From assembly GCA_916613615.1 (NCBI GenBank), contig OU744724.1:30091452-30155451 (forward strand): a stretch of DNA of 64,000 nucleotides, read 5' to 3'. How positions within the stretch are numbered: the stretch's first letter is position 1; the number at the start of each line of letters is the position of its first letter. The notes under the pieces were generated by a model. That model was not told the DNA's origin, did no database searches, and worked only from the letters and a program-made list of their open reading frames with translations. Below are positions 26,164 through 37,970 of this stretch, piece by piece. Origin of the DNA: Steromphala cineraria (lineage: Eukaryota > Mollusca > Gastropoda > Trochida > Trochidae). A program made the translations under genes and the position numbers.

Positions 26164-26533
26164 AGGTGTAACGATTCGGCAATACTGTATTGTATCACAA
26201 TACATTGTACACAATATATCATATCATTTTGAAGGTTGGGTATCGCAATACGAAACATATCAACGAATTTTCATTGTAGATGCTGAAAACTGAGATAGAG
26301 ATGTAAAACATACTTATTTTGCACAATGTTGTTTTAGAAAAACTTTCTTAATACTTGGAAGGTGGGTCATATTACAATCACATCGAACTAGGTTTAAGTT
26401 AAATTCTTGCACAAAATTGATTAGTCCAAATATTTTGTGAAAAGATAATTTTGTAAGGAGATAATGTGTATCGTATCACAACCCCCATATCAGGATACGT
26501 ATCATATCGCAACCGACCCATATTGTTACACCT
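26164..26533. mobile_element. hAT-like MITE with GGTGTAAC termini
   Basis: Starts AGGTGTAACGATTCGGCAAT and ends ATTGTTACACCT, with inner runs of GTATTGTATC / GATACG type. The termini resemble short hAT non-autonomous elements. Flanking duplication is not clear, so the exact edges are uncertain. Confidence 0.55.
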
Positions 26534-26589
26534 CTTTATCATATACTTGCTTATAAATACAGAGATTTTGTATGTATGATACACCCTCC

Positions 26590-26690
26590 GTCAAGCACCC
26601 TGTATCAGCCCGCAGGGCAGATAACCTGTATCAGCCCGTCGTCAAGGGCAAAAGCCTGTATCAGCCCGTCGTCAAGGGACTTGAACCAGG
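26590..26690. repeat. Three copies of CCTGTATCAGCCCG
   Basis: The unit recurs at about 26600, 26626 and 26654; the last two are followed by TCGTCAAGGG. The hairpin at 27027-27146 carries the same GTATCAGCCC word, so both may belong to one element. Confidence 0.6.
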
Positions 26691-26845
26691 AACCTTAGGC
26701 AACGAACGAAAAAAAAATAGACCGAAGTCGCAAGGACTTTAGAGTTGTCTCCCTTTGTACAGCTGACTTTCTAACGTGGCCGACATCTCGAAGAAAACGC
26801 TGCAGTCATTTTTTTGTCCATTTTTGAAATTCAGCCTGAGAGAAA

Positions 26846-26894
26846 AATGAACTCAAAAGTCGCAGGAGGCATAGGCTCAGGAGCTTTGACTATC
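26846..26894 (+). CDS. Possible first coding exon of an unidentified gene
   Basis: An ATG at 26846 opens MNSKVAGGIGSGALTI and reaches a consensus donor, ATCG|GTATGT, in phase 1. The 100 bp before it is richer in CpG than its surroundings and includes a GTTGTCTCCCTTTGT segment. I recognise no family. It cannot splice straight into the ASPP exon at 39579, which needs phase 0. It may equally be part of a mobile element. Confidence 0.25.
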
Positions 26895-27026
26895 GGTATG
26901 TGTCAGTTCACGCTATGCAAATTGATACCATCAGCCACTCAGTTAATGCTATGAATTAAAGTTTTAAAATGTTACATTTATTTTTTTTATTTCTTTTGTA
27001 AATATATATGATAAAAATAGCATGAC

Positions 27027-27146
27027 ATGGGTAATTTCATATCACATTCTGTATCAACCCTCGACCAATATCAGCCCTCGAGCTAAAGCTCTCGGGCTGA
27101 TATTGGTGTCTCGGGCTGATACAAAATGTGATATGAAATTACCCAT
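27027..27146. repeat. Hairpin element (type H), CTCGAGC apex
   Basis: Near-perfect palindrome with arms of about 57 bp beginning ATGGGTAATTTCATATCAC; the apex is CCCTCGAGCTAAAGCTCTCG. To its right lies ATAATACTATCTATATATA, whose reverse complement resembles the terminal motif of the element at 51757. Confidence 0.8.
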
Positions 27147-27869
27147 ATAATACTATCTATATATAACGCACTATTTAAAATATCACTGGAAGGTGTTAGC
27201 AGTCACTAGTTACTGATAACTCAATGAACTGACATCATTAAACAGTTGGTGCAATATAGCAAGAGCGTGATGTCATCTTGTCATGAAAGGCTTTACGAAT
27301 CTTTGAATGACATAAAGCATTAAGTGAGTGCTCATGTCATTACAGTCTCATTCGATGAGATAAATATCGTACACTGTATTTGTCAAGAAAGACAAACATG
27401 CTCTATTAGCGCTTTGCCATTTAGTTATAACAAATGATAAATAGCAGGCATTATGTGAGTGTTCATGTTGTCATATCTTTATGGCATCGCCCATTTTTGG
27501 TGACTCTGTATATTTTTGTTTGATTGATTAAACTGTTTTGTATCTAATAATAAGGTATGAACACAAAAATAATATTTCTTTTTTGCACTGAATTTGTGAA
27601 ATGAGCACAAGTTTGTCTGTCAGCCATAACTTCATTTATTGACATACCAGTACAAGTATGTCACTATTTTGGAAGTATATTTCTTAGTTTTCTCCTTTTG
27701 AAAAAGAATCAGGTAATTTAAGACTAATACTAATCCGCACACTAGCCAAGCATGCAAAATTGTAACAGGAGTAAGATATAATATTATGATGGGACAATTT
27801 ATGTTAGAAAAGGTATTGATATTGTCAAGTTGACTCAAGTTAACTTTCATGATGTTCATCTACATATAT

Positions 27870-28371
27870 AACAATCAGAGGTACCTGGTACTGTTTCTAT
27901 GAAAATGTCAATATATTTCACAGCTTTGCCTTTCAACAATGTTCTGAGTTCCCAAGGATCTGGATGATTCCTGATGATATATTCAGTTGATTCTCTCTTC
28001 CTACAGCTCTATCTTCATAACCACAAACATATTTCACTATTTTCTTTTAAATATATCAAAGTATGATTACAATATTGTATAGTGCGTCAAAGGTCGCTAC
28101 TCTGATATGTTCAGTTTGGAAATGAGAGCCGATTTTTAATGCCACTTTTGATGGACCGCTTAGACCTATCTGACCACAAACAGTGAATGCATGAATTGAA
28201 GTGATAAAGTCAAGGTTAGTGGATGTTTAACAATCAAAGGTACTGTTTCTATGAAAATGTCAATATATTTCACAGCTTTGTCTTTCAACAATGTTCTGAG
28301 TTCCCAAGAACCTGGTGATTCCTGATGATTTATTCAGTTGATTCTCTCTACCTACAGCTCTATCTCCATCT
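27870..28371. repeat. Two-copy direct duplication, about 145 bp
   Basis: 27870-28022 and 28228-28371 share the segment from AACAATCA.AGGTA through TTCAACAATGTTCTGAGTTC to CTACAGCTCTATCT with few differences. The unit has no open frame. Confidence 0.8.
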
Positions 28372-28529
28372 TATCATGCAGTCAGTTCAGATAAACCAAC
28401 ACATTACTTACCATTACTCTCAGTCGTGGTCCTTAGATACTGACACATGAACAATGCTCTTCCTACATCAGAAGAAATAATCTAGATATTATATTTAAAG
28501 TGGCTGAAAATGTTATTTTGAAAATTGTA

Positions 28530-28699
28530 TATACTCGGATATAACAAACTCCTAGGGACCAAAGAATTTAGTTCGCTATATCCAGTGTTCGCTATACGCA
28601 TATAATTTTAATGATATTATATAGGGACCGGACTTGAAAATTTGTTCGCTATATCCGATTGTTCGCTATATCCGAGTTTGCTATATCCGTGTTCCACTG
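28530..28699. mobile_element. pogo/Tigger-like MITE, copy 1
   Basis: Shares nearly its whole sequence with 42633-42791, including TTCGCTATACGCATATAATT. The right end is ...CCACTG followed by TA, with one extra CTATATCCG unit; the left end is worn. Confidence 0.8.
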
Positions 28700-28731
28700 T
28701 ATCTCAAAATATATATCAGTTGATGACAATA

Positions 28732-29398
28732 GTATTTATTATCTTACTTTACAGTAAAATACTCGTTTTTGATTGGCTGATCATCGAATCGTTTTATCTT
28801 ATGTACCCCTCGAGTCTCACTTCTCACGGCGTACAAATTTCATGTAACCCGCTGCCATAGCAACAGCTCCTCTCCGAGAAGAGGTGTCGCATAACGTAAA
28901 GATGACACTACCAAATGACACACACAATGTGCAGAGTTTACGTAAGTTCGATCAGCTGTTTTCGTGATTATTAATTATAAATTTGTTTTCTCGTCATTCT
29001 ATGTTTTATTTCGAAACAAATTCCGCATTACATTACTTGCACATGCTATAGAATTAAAAGCAACAGGTTCTTAAGCATGTTTAGGCCAGAAGTTTTACGT
29101 AACACGATTCATAAAATTTCAGTCGGATTGGCTGACGCCATTTTGTTTACACTAAGGATTAAGGCCGTCCTTACGGTGATGGCTCATCCGTTCACGGCAG
29201 TCAAACTAAAATTTATGTATTTTTTCTGACATGACGGTAAGATAAATACGTTGTATGCTTCTCCCTCGGGTAATACGGTCTGATGTACCATCTTAGTAGA
29301 AATGTCAGCCCTCGCCTTGCGGCTCAGGCAACATTTCTACAAAGATGGTACATCAGACCGTATTACCCTCGTGAGAAGCATACAACTTATATTATCTA
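28732..29398. mobile_element. Hairpin element (type H) with 500-bp body
   Basis: The palindrome 29241-29398 has arms of about 60 bp (GTATGCTTCTCCCTCGGGTA type) around a CCCTCGCCTTGCGGCTC apex. The body on its left begins TATTTATTATCTTAC (28734) and ends GTAAGATAAATACG, an inverted match. The body holds CTGCCATAGCAAC, which resembles an RFX half-site. Confidence 0.6.
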
Positions 29399-30178
29399 TT
29401 GAGAGTCCAAGAACTTTTACTCAACCAGAATATCCATAGTTATAGAAGTATTATATGTATATTATTATTATTATATTATTATGCAAAACTGTTGTCATTT
29501 TTGTGTAAACAGCTTTAATTCATTTAAGGCTTGGAAATGGATTCATGTAGCTTAGCCTTATATGGAACATTTCTTAAGGAACTGCTACTTCTGACTAAAA
29601 AATGTTATCTTGCAATTACTTACACTTCTTTTGCTTTTGTGAGATCATTTTATTACCTTGTTGGAGATCATTTATTTACCTACAAAAATTTGCTACTGGC
29701 CTTTTGGGTAGTGGCAAACCATTCCTTATAGTTATAAACAGGAATCAGGTTTTCAGGAGCGAAGGAATGGTTCATAAGTAATGATTACAATTCATCACAT
29801 AATTTTACTAGAAGAAATACTTTACAATTCAAAGAAATTAAGTACTTTATACAGTGTTGTCAAAATGATTTATCAAATTATTATTTAAATGATTTATTAT
29901 ATCTAAAAATGTGAACAAATTAAAATTCTATCACAAATAACAATAAAAATAGTCAAGAAATTGACATTGTGCCACTTTCTTGCAAAGAAATAGTTGAAAA
30001 CAAGAATGAAACAAGTCTGTTTTCGTAATTACGGCAGCTGTGCTAGACTGGATATAAATGAGCTGGTTTATCTGAATGCATGTAGCTATTCTAAATGAGA
30101 GTTTACATCCATCTTCCCTGGCATCTTCATGTTAGGTACATGTCCTGCTGTTCTGGATTGTAAATCTTCCATGTTGAC

Positions 30179-30567
30179 TGTTGAGCAAGTATAGATACAA
30201 GCAAGATTTCAAGATGGTTTATTTGGACACTGTGGATAAATCTTCAGTCTAGGTGAGATGCTATACTGTAAATCTTCATAAATGGATAAATCTAGTTGAG
30301 ATGCTATACTGTAAATCTTCTGTGATAGCTGTTGAGCAAGTATAGATACAAGCAAGATTTCAAGATGGTTTATTTGGACACCGTGGATAAATCTTCAGTC
30401 TAGGTGAGATGCTATACTGTAAATCTTCATAAATGGATAAATCTAGGTGAGATGCTATACTGTAAATCTTCATAAATGGATAAATCTAGGTGAGATGCTA
30501 TACTGTAAATCTTCATAAATGGATAAATCTAGGTGAGATGCTATACTGTAAATCTTCATAAATGGAT
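30179..30567. repeat. 43-bp minisatellite with higher-order duplication
   Basis: The unit GAGATGCTATACTGTAAATC... repeats every 43 bp (30255, 30298; then 30406, 30449, 30492, 30535). The first block together with its upstream flank (30179 onward) is copied 150 bp downstream (30329 onward). This is a two-level expansion. Confidence 0.92.
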
Positions 30568-31019
30568 GCTGAGCAGGTCCAGATAGCATGAACAGCTGCT
30601 CTCATTGAAGATTAATGGTTTATAAGAACACTTATTTGACTGAGCCTTTGGATAGCTCATGGATCTCATCCCATGGACTATACTGGCTTCAAACCCCATT
30701 GTCATACTTGCATGTGGTTCCTGATGAAATTTAGCTATTGAGTAAAGAAATATATCACTCGGTAGAAAATCTTTTGTGGAAAGTTTGATATCATATTTAC
30801 ATGTGTTTATAACAATAAAATACTCAATTTGATGTCCAAAGTAAAGTACCCTCTGCAAAAGTGCCATAGCATTTAACGAACCCACTTTTGCTGATGTCAT
30901 CATTATGTAAGATGGCCACACTTGATTCGCCTTCATGTGGACTGCCGTATCAGTCATTTTGGTCAATTGTCTCTTATTTAATGAATTTTGGTCCGGTTTT
31001 CTCAAGGTTGGTCCCAATA

Positions 31020-33640
31020 TTTTTGCAAAAAATTGAATACAGTTAAAATACTTTTTAAATATTGAACTTCACTACAAATTGAATATGGATCTTTAATAGT
31101 TAGTGTAAGCAAAAGAAAATAGTATATGCTAATTTTCTGAATTTTCTTGCATGATTTTGAACAATTTTGTGAAAGAAATGCTGATCCAAATACACCAAAA
31201 TGAAAATTTGTACAAATTTATAACTTACATGTTCCATTCACTCTTTTTTATTGTATTATACAATCTGTTAGAAATTATCTGAAAAAAGCAGGTGTAACTG
31301 TTACTTTTCCACCAACTTGTACTGTTTGGCCTAAAAGAAAATATTGTTACAGATGATGTATTTGACCTCATTCTTTTATTGGCCAAATTCTTTATTTACA
31401 AGTGTAAACTGGATGATTGTCAGATAAGTTTGAAAATGTTTAAACATGTTTTAGCAAATCGATACACCATTGAGCGTCATATGTATTTCAGTAAGTCAAA
31501 CCATAATAAATTTTATATAAAATGGCTAATGTATCATCCACTTTTTGATGAGAAGTAGTACATCAACTAAATATGCATCTTTCCATTGGCCTTAACTTTA
31601 GACAAAAAATGTCTTTATATGCCTGTTCATCATATATTCATAATAGTGACAGTGTGTGAAAGTTGTGTTGTGTGTGTTTTTCTTTGTGTGTGAAAACCTG
31701 AATCCTCTCTTTTGTCAACTATATTGAATATGAGGACAAGGAATCCCCCTGGTTCCTTGTTCGGAATTGTAACAGGGATTCAGAAATAAAATATTAAAAA
31801 ATCAAAAACAAAAAAACTACCTGTTACCAAACACAAATATTTCGCAAAATTCCTTTAGCCAAATATAACCCTGTTTAGTTTAACAAGTTTAATAACCTCT
31901 TACATAGCAACATGCTGTTTATATTGCTGGAGCAAACATTGAAGCAATGGGTTGAAAGCTTTGAGTGTATATTTCATATCTATTGTATGCTCTGTTGAAC
32001 AAATAGAAGAAAACAGATTTGTTATCCATTTGTTTTGAGGTTTACGATTATTTTAAAATAAGTTTTATGACGTGATGATAAAAGGTTGTCATAAAGTTAT
32101 TCAGCTCTTAATAGATCGCGCATGTGATTCTTTAAATGCCACAAACTGGTGCTAGAAGCTTCATTTAAATTTACCTCTCTTACAATAAAAGGTTTTAATA
32201 ATTAAACTGAAACATAAACATAAACCATATAATTCTATCCTACCCTTTGTATGGATAAAATGATAAGAAGACCCTGAAAAAAAAGAGCTCATGAAAATGT
32301 AATATTTCATTTTTCTATATAAAATATGATAAAAGAAGAATACTAGACTTGCCAACATTTTCTAGACTTCAGAAGGCTCCTTTAAATTTGTTTGCTTTAA
32401 GATCTTGATTACAGACTATCCTTTAGATAATAGCACAATATGTTGGTTTTTTTTATTCAAAAGTGTAAAATAAAAAGCTGAAAAAAGGTATTTAACATAT
32501 TTTTAACAAACAGATTTGAATATTAATGAAATATCTAAGCCAATAACATTTTTAATTCAATCTTGCCCTTACGAGGGAAAACATGAAGGCGACAATCACT
32601 CTTCATTCAAATCTCTTTAGATAATAGCACAGTATGTTTTTTCATTCAAAAGTGGAAAGAACAACGAAGTTAAAAGTATTTAACATATTTTTACACATTT
32701 TCTCCATTCAGGAGTTCATACAGAAAACATAAATCTAAGCATAATGTTATGCCAACACACAGTTGTATAAATTTGGATTAATAATGTGTTATATATTTAT
32801 GTAAATCACAGAGAACGAATAATGTCACACCTTCTAGGCTTATTTCCCATGGGAATGAAGGCAGTCAGGCCCAACATGTCATTCTCAAGTCTGCCTTTTC
32901 ATCCTTTACTACTGTTTACTGTCACGTCTATTGAGCCTTTAGGTGTGAAAACTGTAACAACATCGTCGTTTGAAACCTGAAGCCGATTAACATAGGGGAG
33001 GAAAGTAGTTTATTTGTTTTGTATTTATCATGTCCAAAATATACAATATAGGATTAGATATTGCCCCGATTTACTGTCACATGCCATAAGGTAAAAGGAC
33101 TTACTAGAAAAAGTAGAAAGGAGATTGTGGTAGAAAATTCAAATATCTTTTTAAATCTACAAGATAGCTTCAAAATGTTTCAAGACATTCTTTCCAATAT
33201 TATGTTTCCACTGAATGCAAATACCACTTATACAGATAGATTACACTACAGATAGATAAATTGTACACTTTTGATCTGAAGAAACAAATTATAAAGTTAA
33301 AGCAAGTTATAATCCAAATATTTCTTATGGGCATATGAATTCACTGAACCAAGAAAGAGTTTAAAATACACTTCGTGAGTGAATAAATGATCTTGTTAAC
33401 CACTTTCAAAACACAATATACTTAAAGTACAACCATGCCTCAAGTATAAGTGAATACAGGCTTCTGATAATGGAAGGCAATTGCTTTTTAAGGGTTAGCA
33501 CATAATGTTAACCTAGGTTATGATTATCATCCAGTTAATTTCAAGGTCTTTCTCTGGTAAGCGAAAATGCCGTATTGAAAGGTAGCTTTTTGATAGAACT
33601 TATTGCTTCTTCAGGTAGTGTAAAAGGTGTTTTCCTTGAT
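31020..33640. other. Gene-free AT-rich stretch
   Basis: No exon or RNA gene was recognised. Two loosely similar segments near 32405-32500 and 32615-32690 (AGATAATAGCACA.TATGTT) indicate an old duplication. Confidence 0.45.
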
Positions 33641-33642
33641 GA

Positions 33643-34008
33643 ACATATGTAAAAACATGTGACAGGGTGAGATATAAGCATTCGTATTGGCTTTGGCTTT
33701 TACCAATTCTGAAATACAGAACCTGTAACCATAACTTACCTGTTGAAGTGGGCCGTTGGCAGGGCATTGACCGTGAAAAAAGAACATGCAATCTGTGTAA
33801 ATCGCCTGCCATAGCAGACAAATTTCATAATCTCTTTAAATGTCAAGCTTTTACAGATGAAAGAAATAAATTTATCCCAAATAATCTCTTAACATACCCC
33901 AATTTAATAGCCTACAAGAAAATATTTGCAAACCAAACTTTTGTACATTTAAAAAATCTCTCTCGTTATCTCAATGTTATTGATAAAGTTATTAAAACCC
34001 ATAACTGA
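33643..34008 (+). pseudogene. C-terminal end of a non-LTR retrotransposon reverse transcriptase (5'-truncated)
   Basis: The frame carries LPVEVGRWQGIDREKRTCNL followed by a C-x2-C...H-x4-C arrangement (CNLC, then FHNLFKC). This C-terminal zinc-knuckle layout is common in animal LINE polyproteins. The polymerase and endonuclease parts are gone, so this is a dead 5'-truncated copy. It ends at a TGA at 34006. Tail sequence continues to about 34138 as GAATAAAAGAGTTTGAGTTT. Confidence 0.8.
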
Positions 34009-34140
34009 ATGATAACAATTTGGAATTTGTAATTATATTTTAGCCTGCTATCTTGCTTTTGTTTATAATGTATAATTGTTACTGTATCTCTTGTACCACT
34101 AAGCGTGGTTTTTGAGAATAAAAGAGTTTGAGTTTGAGAG

Positions 34141-34225
34141 CTAGAGGGATATCTCTTTGATCGAACAGGTAGAGTGTAGAACTCTCAACCTGGAGGTCCC
34201 GGGTTCAAATGGAGGTGGTCTCAAA
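34141..34225 (+). repeat. tRNA-like SINE head
   Basis: Contains an A-box-like AACAGGTAGAGTGTAG and a B-box GGTTCAAAT with CTC in the anticodon-like position. The acceptor stem does not pair convincingly, so I read it as a tRNA-derived SINE or tRNA pseudogene directly behind the LINE tail. A working tRNA gene is unlikely. Confidence 0.55.
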
Positions 34226-34482
34226 ATCACACTGTTAAAAACACCTAGTCGATATATCTGCTATCACAAAGTAAAAAACAATGGTAATAGATTACTGCAT
34301 TTATTAGATAAGTCACAATGGTTTAAGGCTTTTACTTCTTCCTTCAAGATTTGAATACGATCTTTAGCATGCGACTCGCATATCATGATTGATATATGGA
34401 TTCTGCTGAGTTGGTCAAACTATATTATACATCATTAGGTATCGACACATTCACATATCCGACACTAGACAAATGACACATG

Positions 34483-35469
34483 TTAATAACGCGTTAATAG
34501 AACACAATACTTTTCCAAAAAACGATAAATAAATGCCAGAAAAAAGGGCTGATTGATTATGTTACACTTGTCGTCTATCTTCATTGTTTCTACATTTTTG
34601 GAACCTGAATATGAATTATACAAAATGTTGTCTTGCAAGATAAATGACGCAATAAATTTCGATCTCATATTCATACTTACATTGCATATTTTGTTGCTGC
34701 TGCCTTTAAAAAAACTTTCAACGTTTAACAACATTTTATCTTTCTGAAGGTGGGCAAAAACAACCGTGTACATATTTGAACTTCTGAGTACAGCCAGTTG
34801 ATATAAATATGATTTATAATTTCCGAGGATGCGTGTATTGTTTGAAGGAAGGTCCGCACAGATGACATGTGAAGAATATAAGCTGGTCTCAATCCAACAC
34901 ATCATGTCTCCATCAAGGCTAAAAGTTTTAATCTTATAATTCTTCTTACTTCGATGCCATGTACGATTATTCTGTCCAGTTTCCTTATCAATATGGACTA
35001 TGAGATCCATATAACAGGAAGTAACTGAATAGTAGAGTTTATCGTTGTACAGCTGCAGACAAACTGGATTCCAAACCTTTACCAGTACCTCTTCTTCTTT
35101 CTGTCCAGCAGTTTGTTTTCTTGTACCGGAAATGGACGACCAGATGAGCGTCTTTGTCTTCCTGTCATATTCTATATCTCTTACATGTCCTGAAATCGTT
35201 ATTCCAATCTTCTTGGAAGTGTTTGCCGATCCCTTCAGAACATGATTTTTCTGCCCATATCCAACCTTGCTCATCACCATAATGAATACAGGCATCTTTG
35301 ATTCTTAGACATTTTTCAGAGGTATAATGGAACATTTGACATCACAGGAAACCCCACATCTTACCATCATTCGCGGATTCAAATCTTTCTTGATAGCTGT
35401 TTCACCAAATTTATCTTTGATAGATGTTGCCAGGGAGGCCAAAAGAAGACACAAAAAAAGTTTAAACAT
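34483..35469 (-). CDS. Predicted secreted beta-propeller-like protein, two exons
   Basis: Exon 1 is 35469-35365 (35 codons, phase 0, donor ATG|GTAAGA); exon 2 is 35295-34483 (270 codons plus stop). The intron is only 69 bp with a weak pyrimidine tract. The product is 305 residues. It begins MFKLFLCLLLASLATS, a good signal peptide with no later membrane span, so export is likely. The mature part repeats a pattern of hydrophobic strands: IEYDRKTKTLIWSS, LQLYNDKLYYSVT, LIVHIDKETG and KTFSLDGDMMCWIE. This resembles YWTD/LDL-receptor class B propellers, but the exact YWTD motif is not kept. Possible N-glycosylation sites: NRT, NNT, NVS. No close relative is known to me. An ATTGG (reverse CCAAT) box lies about 85 bp upstream. 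Confidence 0.65.
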
Positions 35470-35644
35470 CTCGCTGTGCTTACTTTTTTCAACTCTTTCC
35501 TAATAAAGTTATTTGCTGTTGTTGGGGCTGCAATAGAATGTACCAACTTAACCAATAAGCAGGAAGACTTTAATTATTAACAAGATATTTTGACATAACG
35601 TCAGTAGACTTTTGTTATGTCAATGTTTTGCAAACATTAATGTT

Positions 35645-36001
35645 TTCACAGCAGCACTTTTTTTCACTGAATTCACAGAATTTTTCACTGATAATTGTAC
35701 TTAATGGTAAATGTATTATTTTGATAATGTCAAACATAAAATTACACAAACCAATCATTCATAGTCGGAGAACAAAGTATATAGATTTACATTATGCCTA
35801 TTGGCGGCCACTCCTTGTGTGAACACCTTCAATTCATTTTGTGTAAGAAAAAGGAATAGCATGGCTGAACTTAACATTATATACCGGTATTTAATTTATT
35901 ACTATCATTTAGTTTCAATTCATTGTCTTTCACTTGGAACCATTTATTTCCATTTTCCTGACATCACCTTATATTCCCCCTAAAAACATGCTACTGCCTC
36001 T
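35645..36001. mobile_element. TTAA-type MITE, older copy
   Basis: Shares GGCGGCCA...TTGTGTGAACACCTT.AATTCAT and the CATGCTACTGCC right end with 10795-11130, and is followed by TTAA at 36002-36005. The left terminus is worn. It lies just upstream of the secreted-protein gene. Confidence 0.75.
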
Positions 36002-36212
36002 TTAATGTTTATAAAACATAACCCTTAAAAGGAGGTCACGTTTCAAATTATATTTCTGCTATATTTGTAATAGAGGAATACAGTCATGATCTTGATTATA
36101 GGTGAAAAATAAACATGAATACAAAACCAGTTATCTTATCAATCAAAATCAGAAAACATAGAAAAGTTCTGAGTATGAGAGGATGAATCTTCGTACGGAA
36201 AGACTAAAATGC

Positions 36213-36403
36213 CAGTTTCCGAACCGTCAGTTTTATGCCTTGCTGCCGACCCTTGAGTTTTCTGTGCTGATATCACCCTACAGGCTAGCAACCTCCAATT
36301 ACTTTCTGTTTGAACTATTGCTTTCTCTCATAGTAAGCTAGAGAGCAAGCACATAAAACTCAACGGTCAGCATCAAGGCATAAAACTAACAAGTCGGAAA
36401 ATG
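36213..36403. repeat. Foldback element, 56-bp arms
   Basis: Arms 36213-36268 and 36348-36403 are inverted, about 85% alike by eye, and carry AGTTTTATGCCTTGCTGCCG. The spacer is about 80 bp. It fits a hairpin MITE. Confidence 0.75.
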
Positions 36404-37429
36404 GGTTTCTAGATTTTGCGCAAGAAGATGGAGAGAATGGTATGTGGATATATTTTGTTACTTATGCAACCACTTAGAGATACTTAATATCTAATTAATA
36501 TTTTTGTAACTAAAATAATATATTGATGAAATAATTGACTGATTGACACTTGATTGATCTCAAGTTATATTTTAGATATTTTAAAAGGAATTTGTTTTTT
36601 TATTTTTATTAAAGTAATATTTGCATATAAATGCTCTTCTTTGGAGTGTGCATTTTTTGGGATCATTTTAAATTTTGGAAAATGTTAATTTTGAGAGTAT
36701 GTTTCAATTGAATTTAGTAGTACTTTGGTCAAGTAAAATAAAAATTATAAGGGTTTTGAAATTGTTGGAATTTCAGGAGATTTTTTTTCTGCGATATAAT
36801 TTTAAAACAATTTTTACAGTTTAATTCTGCTTGGTTATTGCTTGAAATTGAAAGTTTTTATTTTAAATTCTTTTCGGATGTGATAACTTTCATATTACAT
36901 GATTTAATTTAAGGTAAAGATAAGGAGTAGTAAATGAAACTTGAAATGATGAAGCAAAAGAAAATACTATCTTGACAAAAGGTTTGGAGAAAACAGTGAG
37001 AAAGACACGATATCATTTGAAACATCCTTTTGGTGTAAAGAAAGTCTATTCAAAATGCATGACAGAATTAAATAGACAGAAGTTTTGTAAGAAAAAGAAC
37101 ATTATAAGGCTATTATACTGTCTGCACATTCAAACGATTTCTGTCAACAGAATTTTTAAAATATTACCAAAATATTAATGAAGTTAAACAGATATGCTTA
37201 CTTGAATAAACAGCCATTAGCTGAAATACTAATTGGGTTTAATGGAAAATACCTACTTCAACATTGAAGTTCAGGCAGAACAGCAGTGTAAGTGTAAATG
37301 TTACGATCAACCACGTGTTATCATTAACAAGGACTTTTTCAATTTAAGAATGCAGAATTCTCAAAAATTGAGAAAATTTTCTATTTTATTATTTTCTATA
37401 CATGTATTATGATTATTTAAGATATAGAG

Positions 37430-37786
37430 AATACTAAACGACGTCCCGTTTCATAACATATTTATGAAACGAGTGAATAGGTTGGTATTTAACGAGCGAA
37501 AGCGAGTTAAATACCTATACCATTCACGAGTTTCATAAAAATGTTATGAAACGGGACCGAGTTTAGTATTTTATTTATTACTTGCTAAATAACATCGTAA
37601 AAATACAAAGAAAGTCGCCAACATGACAGTCGTGGCCGGCCCGCTGACATTATCACGTCATACTTAACAATTGTGACGTCATCATTACATCACGTCATTT
37701 GGTCAGCGCGCGATGTTATGACACATAGTGTAATAACATGGTTGATTTATTAAACAGCAATATCTTCAACGGGAGAGTAATAAATA
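37430..37786. mobile_element. Hairpin element (type H), GAGCGAAAGCGAG apex
   Basis: The palindrome 37430-37570 has arms that start AATACTAAACGACGTCCCG and meet at AACGAGCGAAAGCGAGTT. A body follows to about 37786, opening TATTTATTACTTGC and closing GAGAGTAATAAATA. The body contains TGTGACGTCATCATTACATC. The architecture is the same as at 28732 and 51757, but the arms differ. Confidence 0.65.
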
Positions 37787-37824
37787 TATATACATTTGGA
37801 ACAACAAGCATTACAACATTTTAA

Positions 37825-37970
37825 AGGGGCAGTAGCATGTTTTTATTTTAGGGGGAATGTAAGGTGATGTCGGGAAAATGAAAATAAATGGTTCCAATTG
37901 AAAGACAATGTATTTAAACTAAATGGAGCAGTAATAATTCAAATATATGACAGTGTATAAAAGCTATCAG
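37825..37970. mobile_element. TTAA-type MITE, truncated reverse copy
   Basis: Opens AGGGGCAGTAGCATGTT after a TTAA, then continues as the reverse complement of the right half of 10795-11130. The far end is missing. Confidence 0.75.

Noticed and set aside
30556..31017. Open frame of 153 codons, minus strand
   Set aside because: It begins at a TTG, runs into the edge of the 43-bp minisatellite, and has no recognisable motif or splice context.
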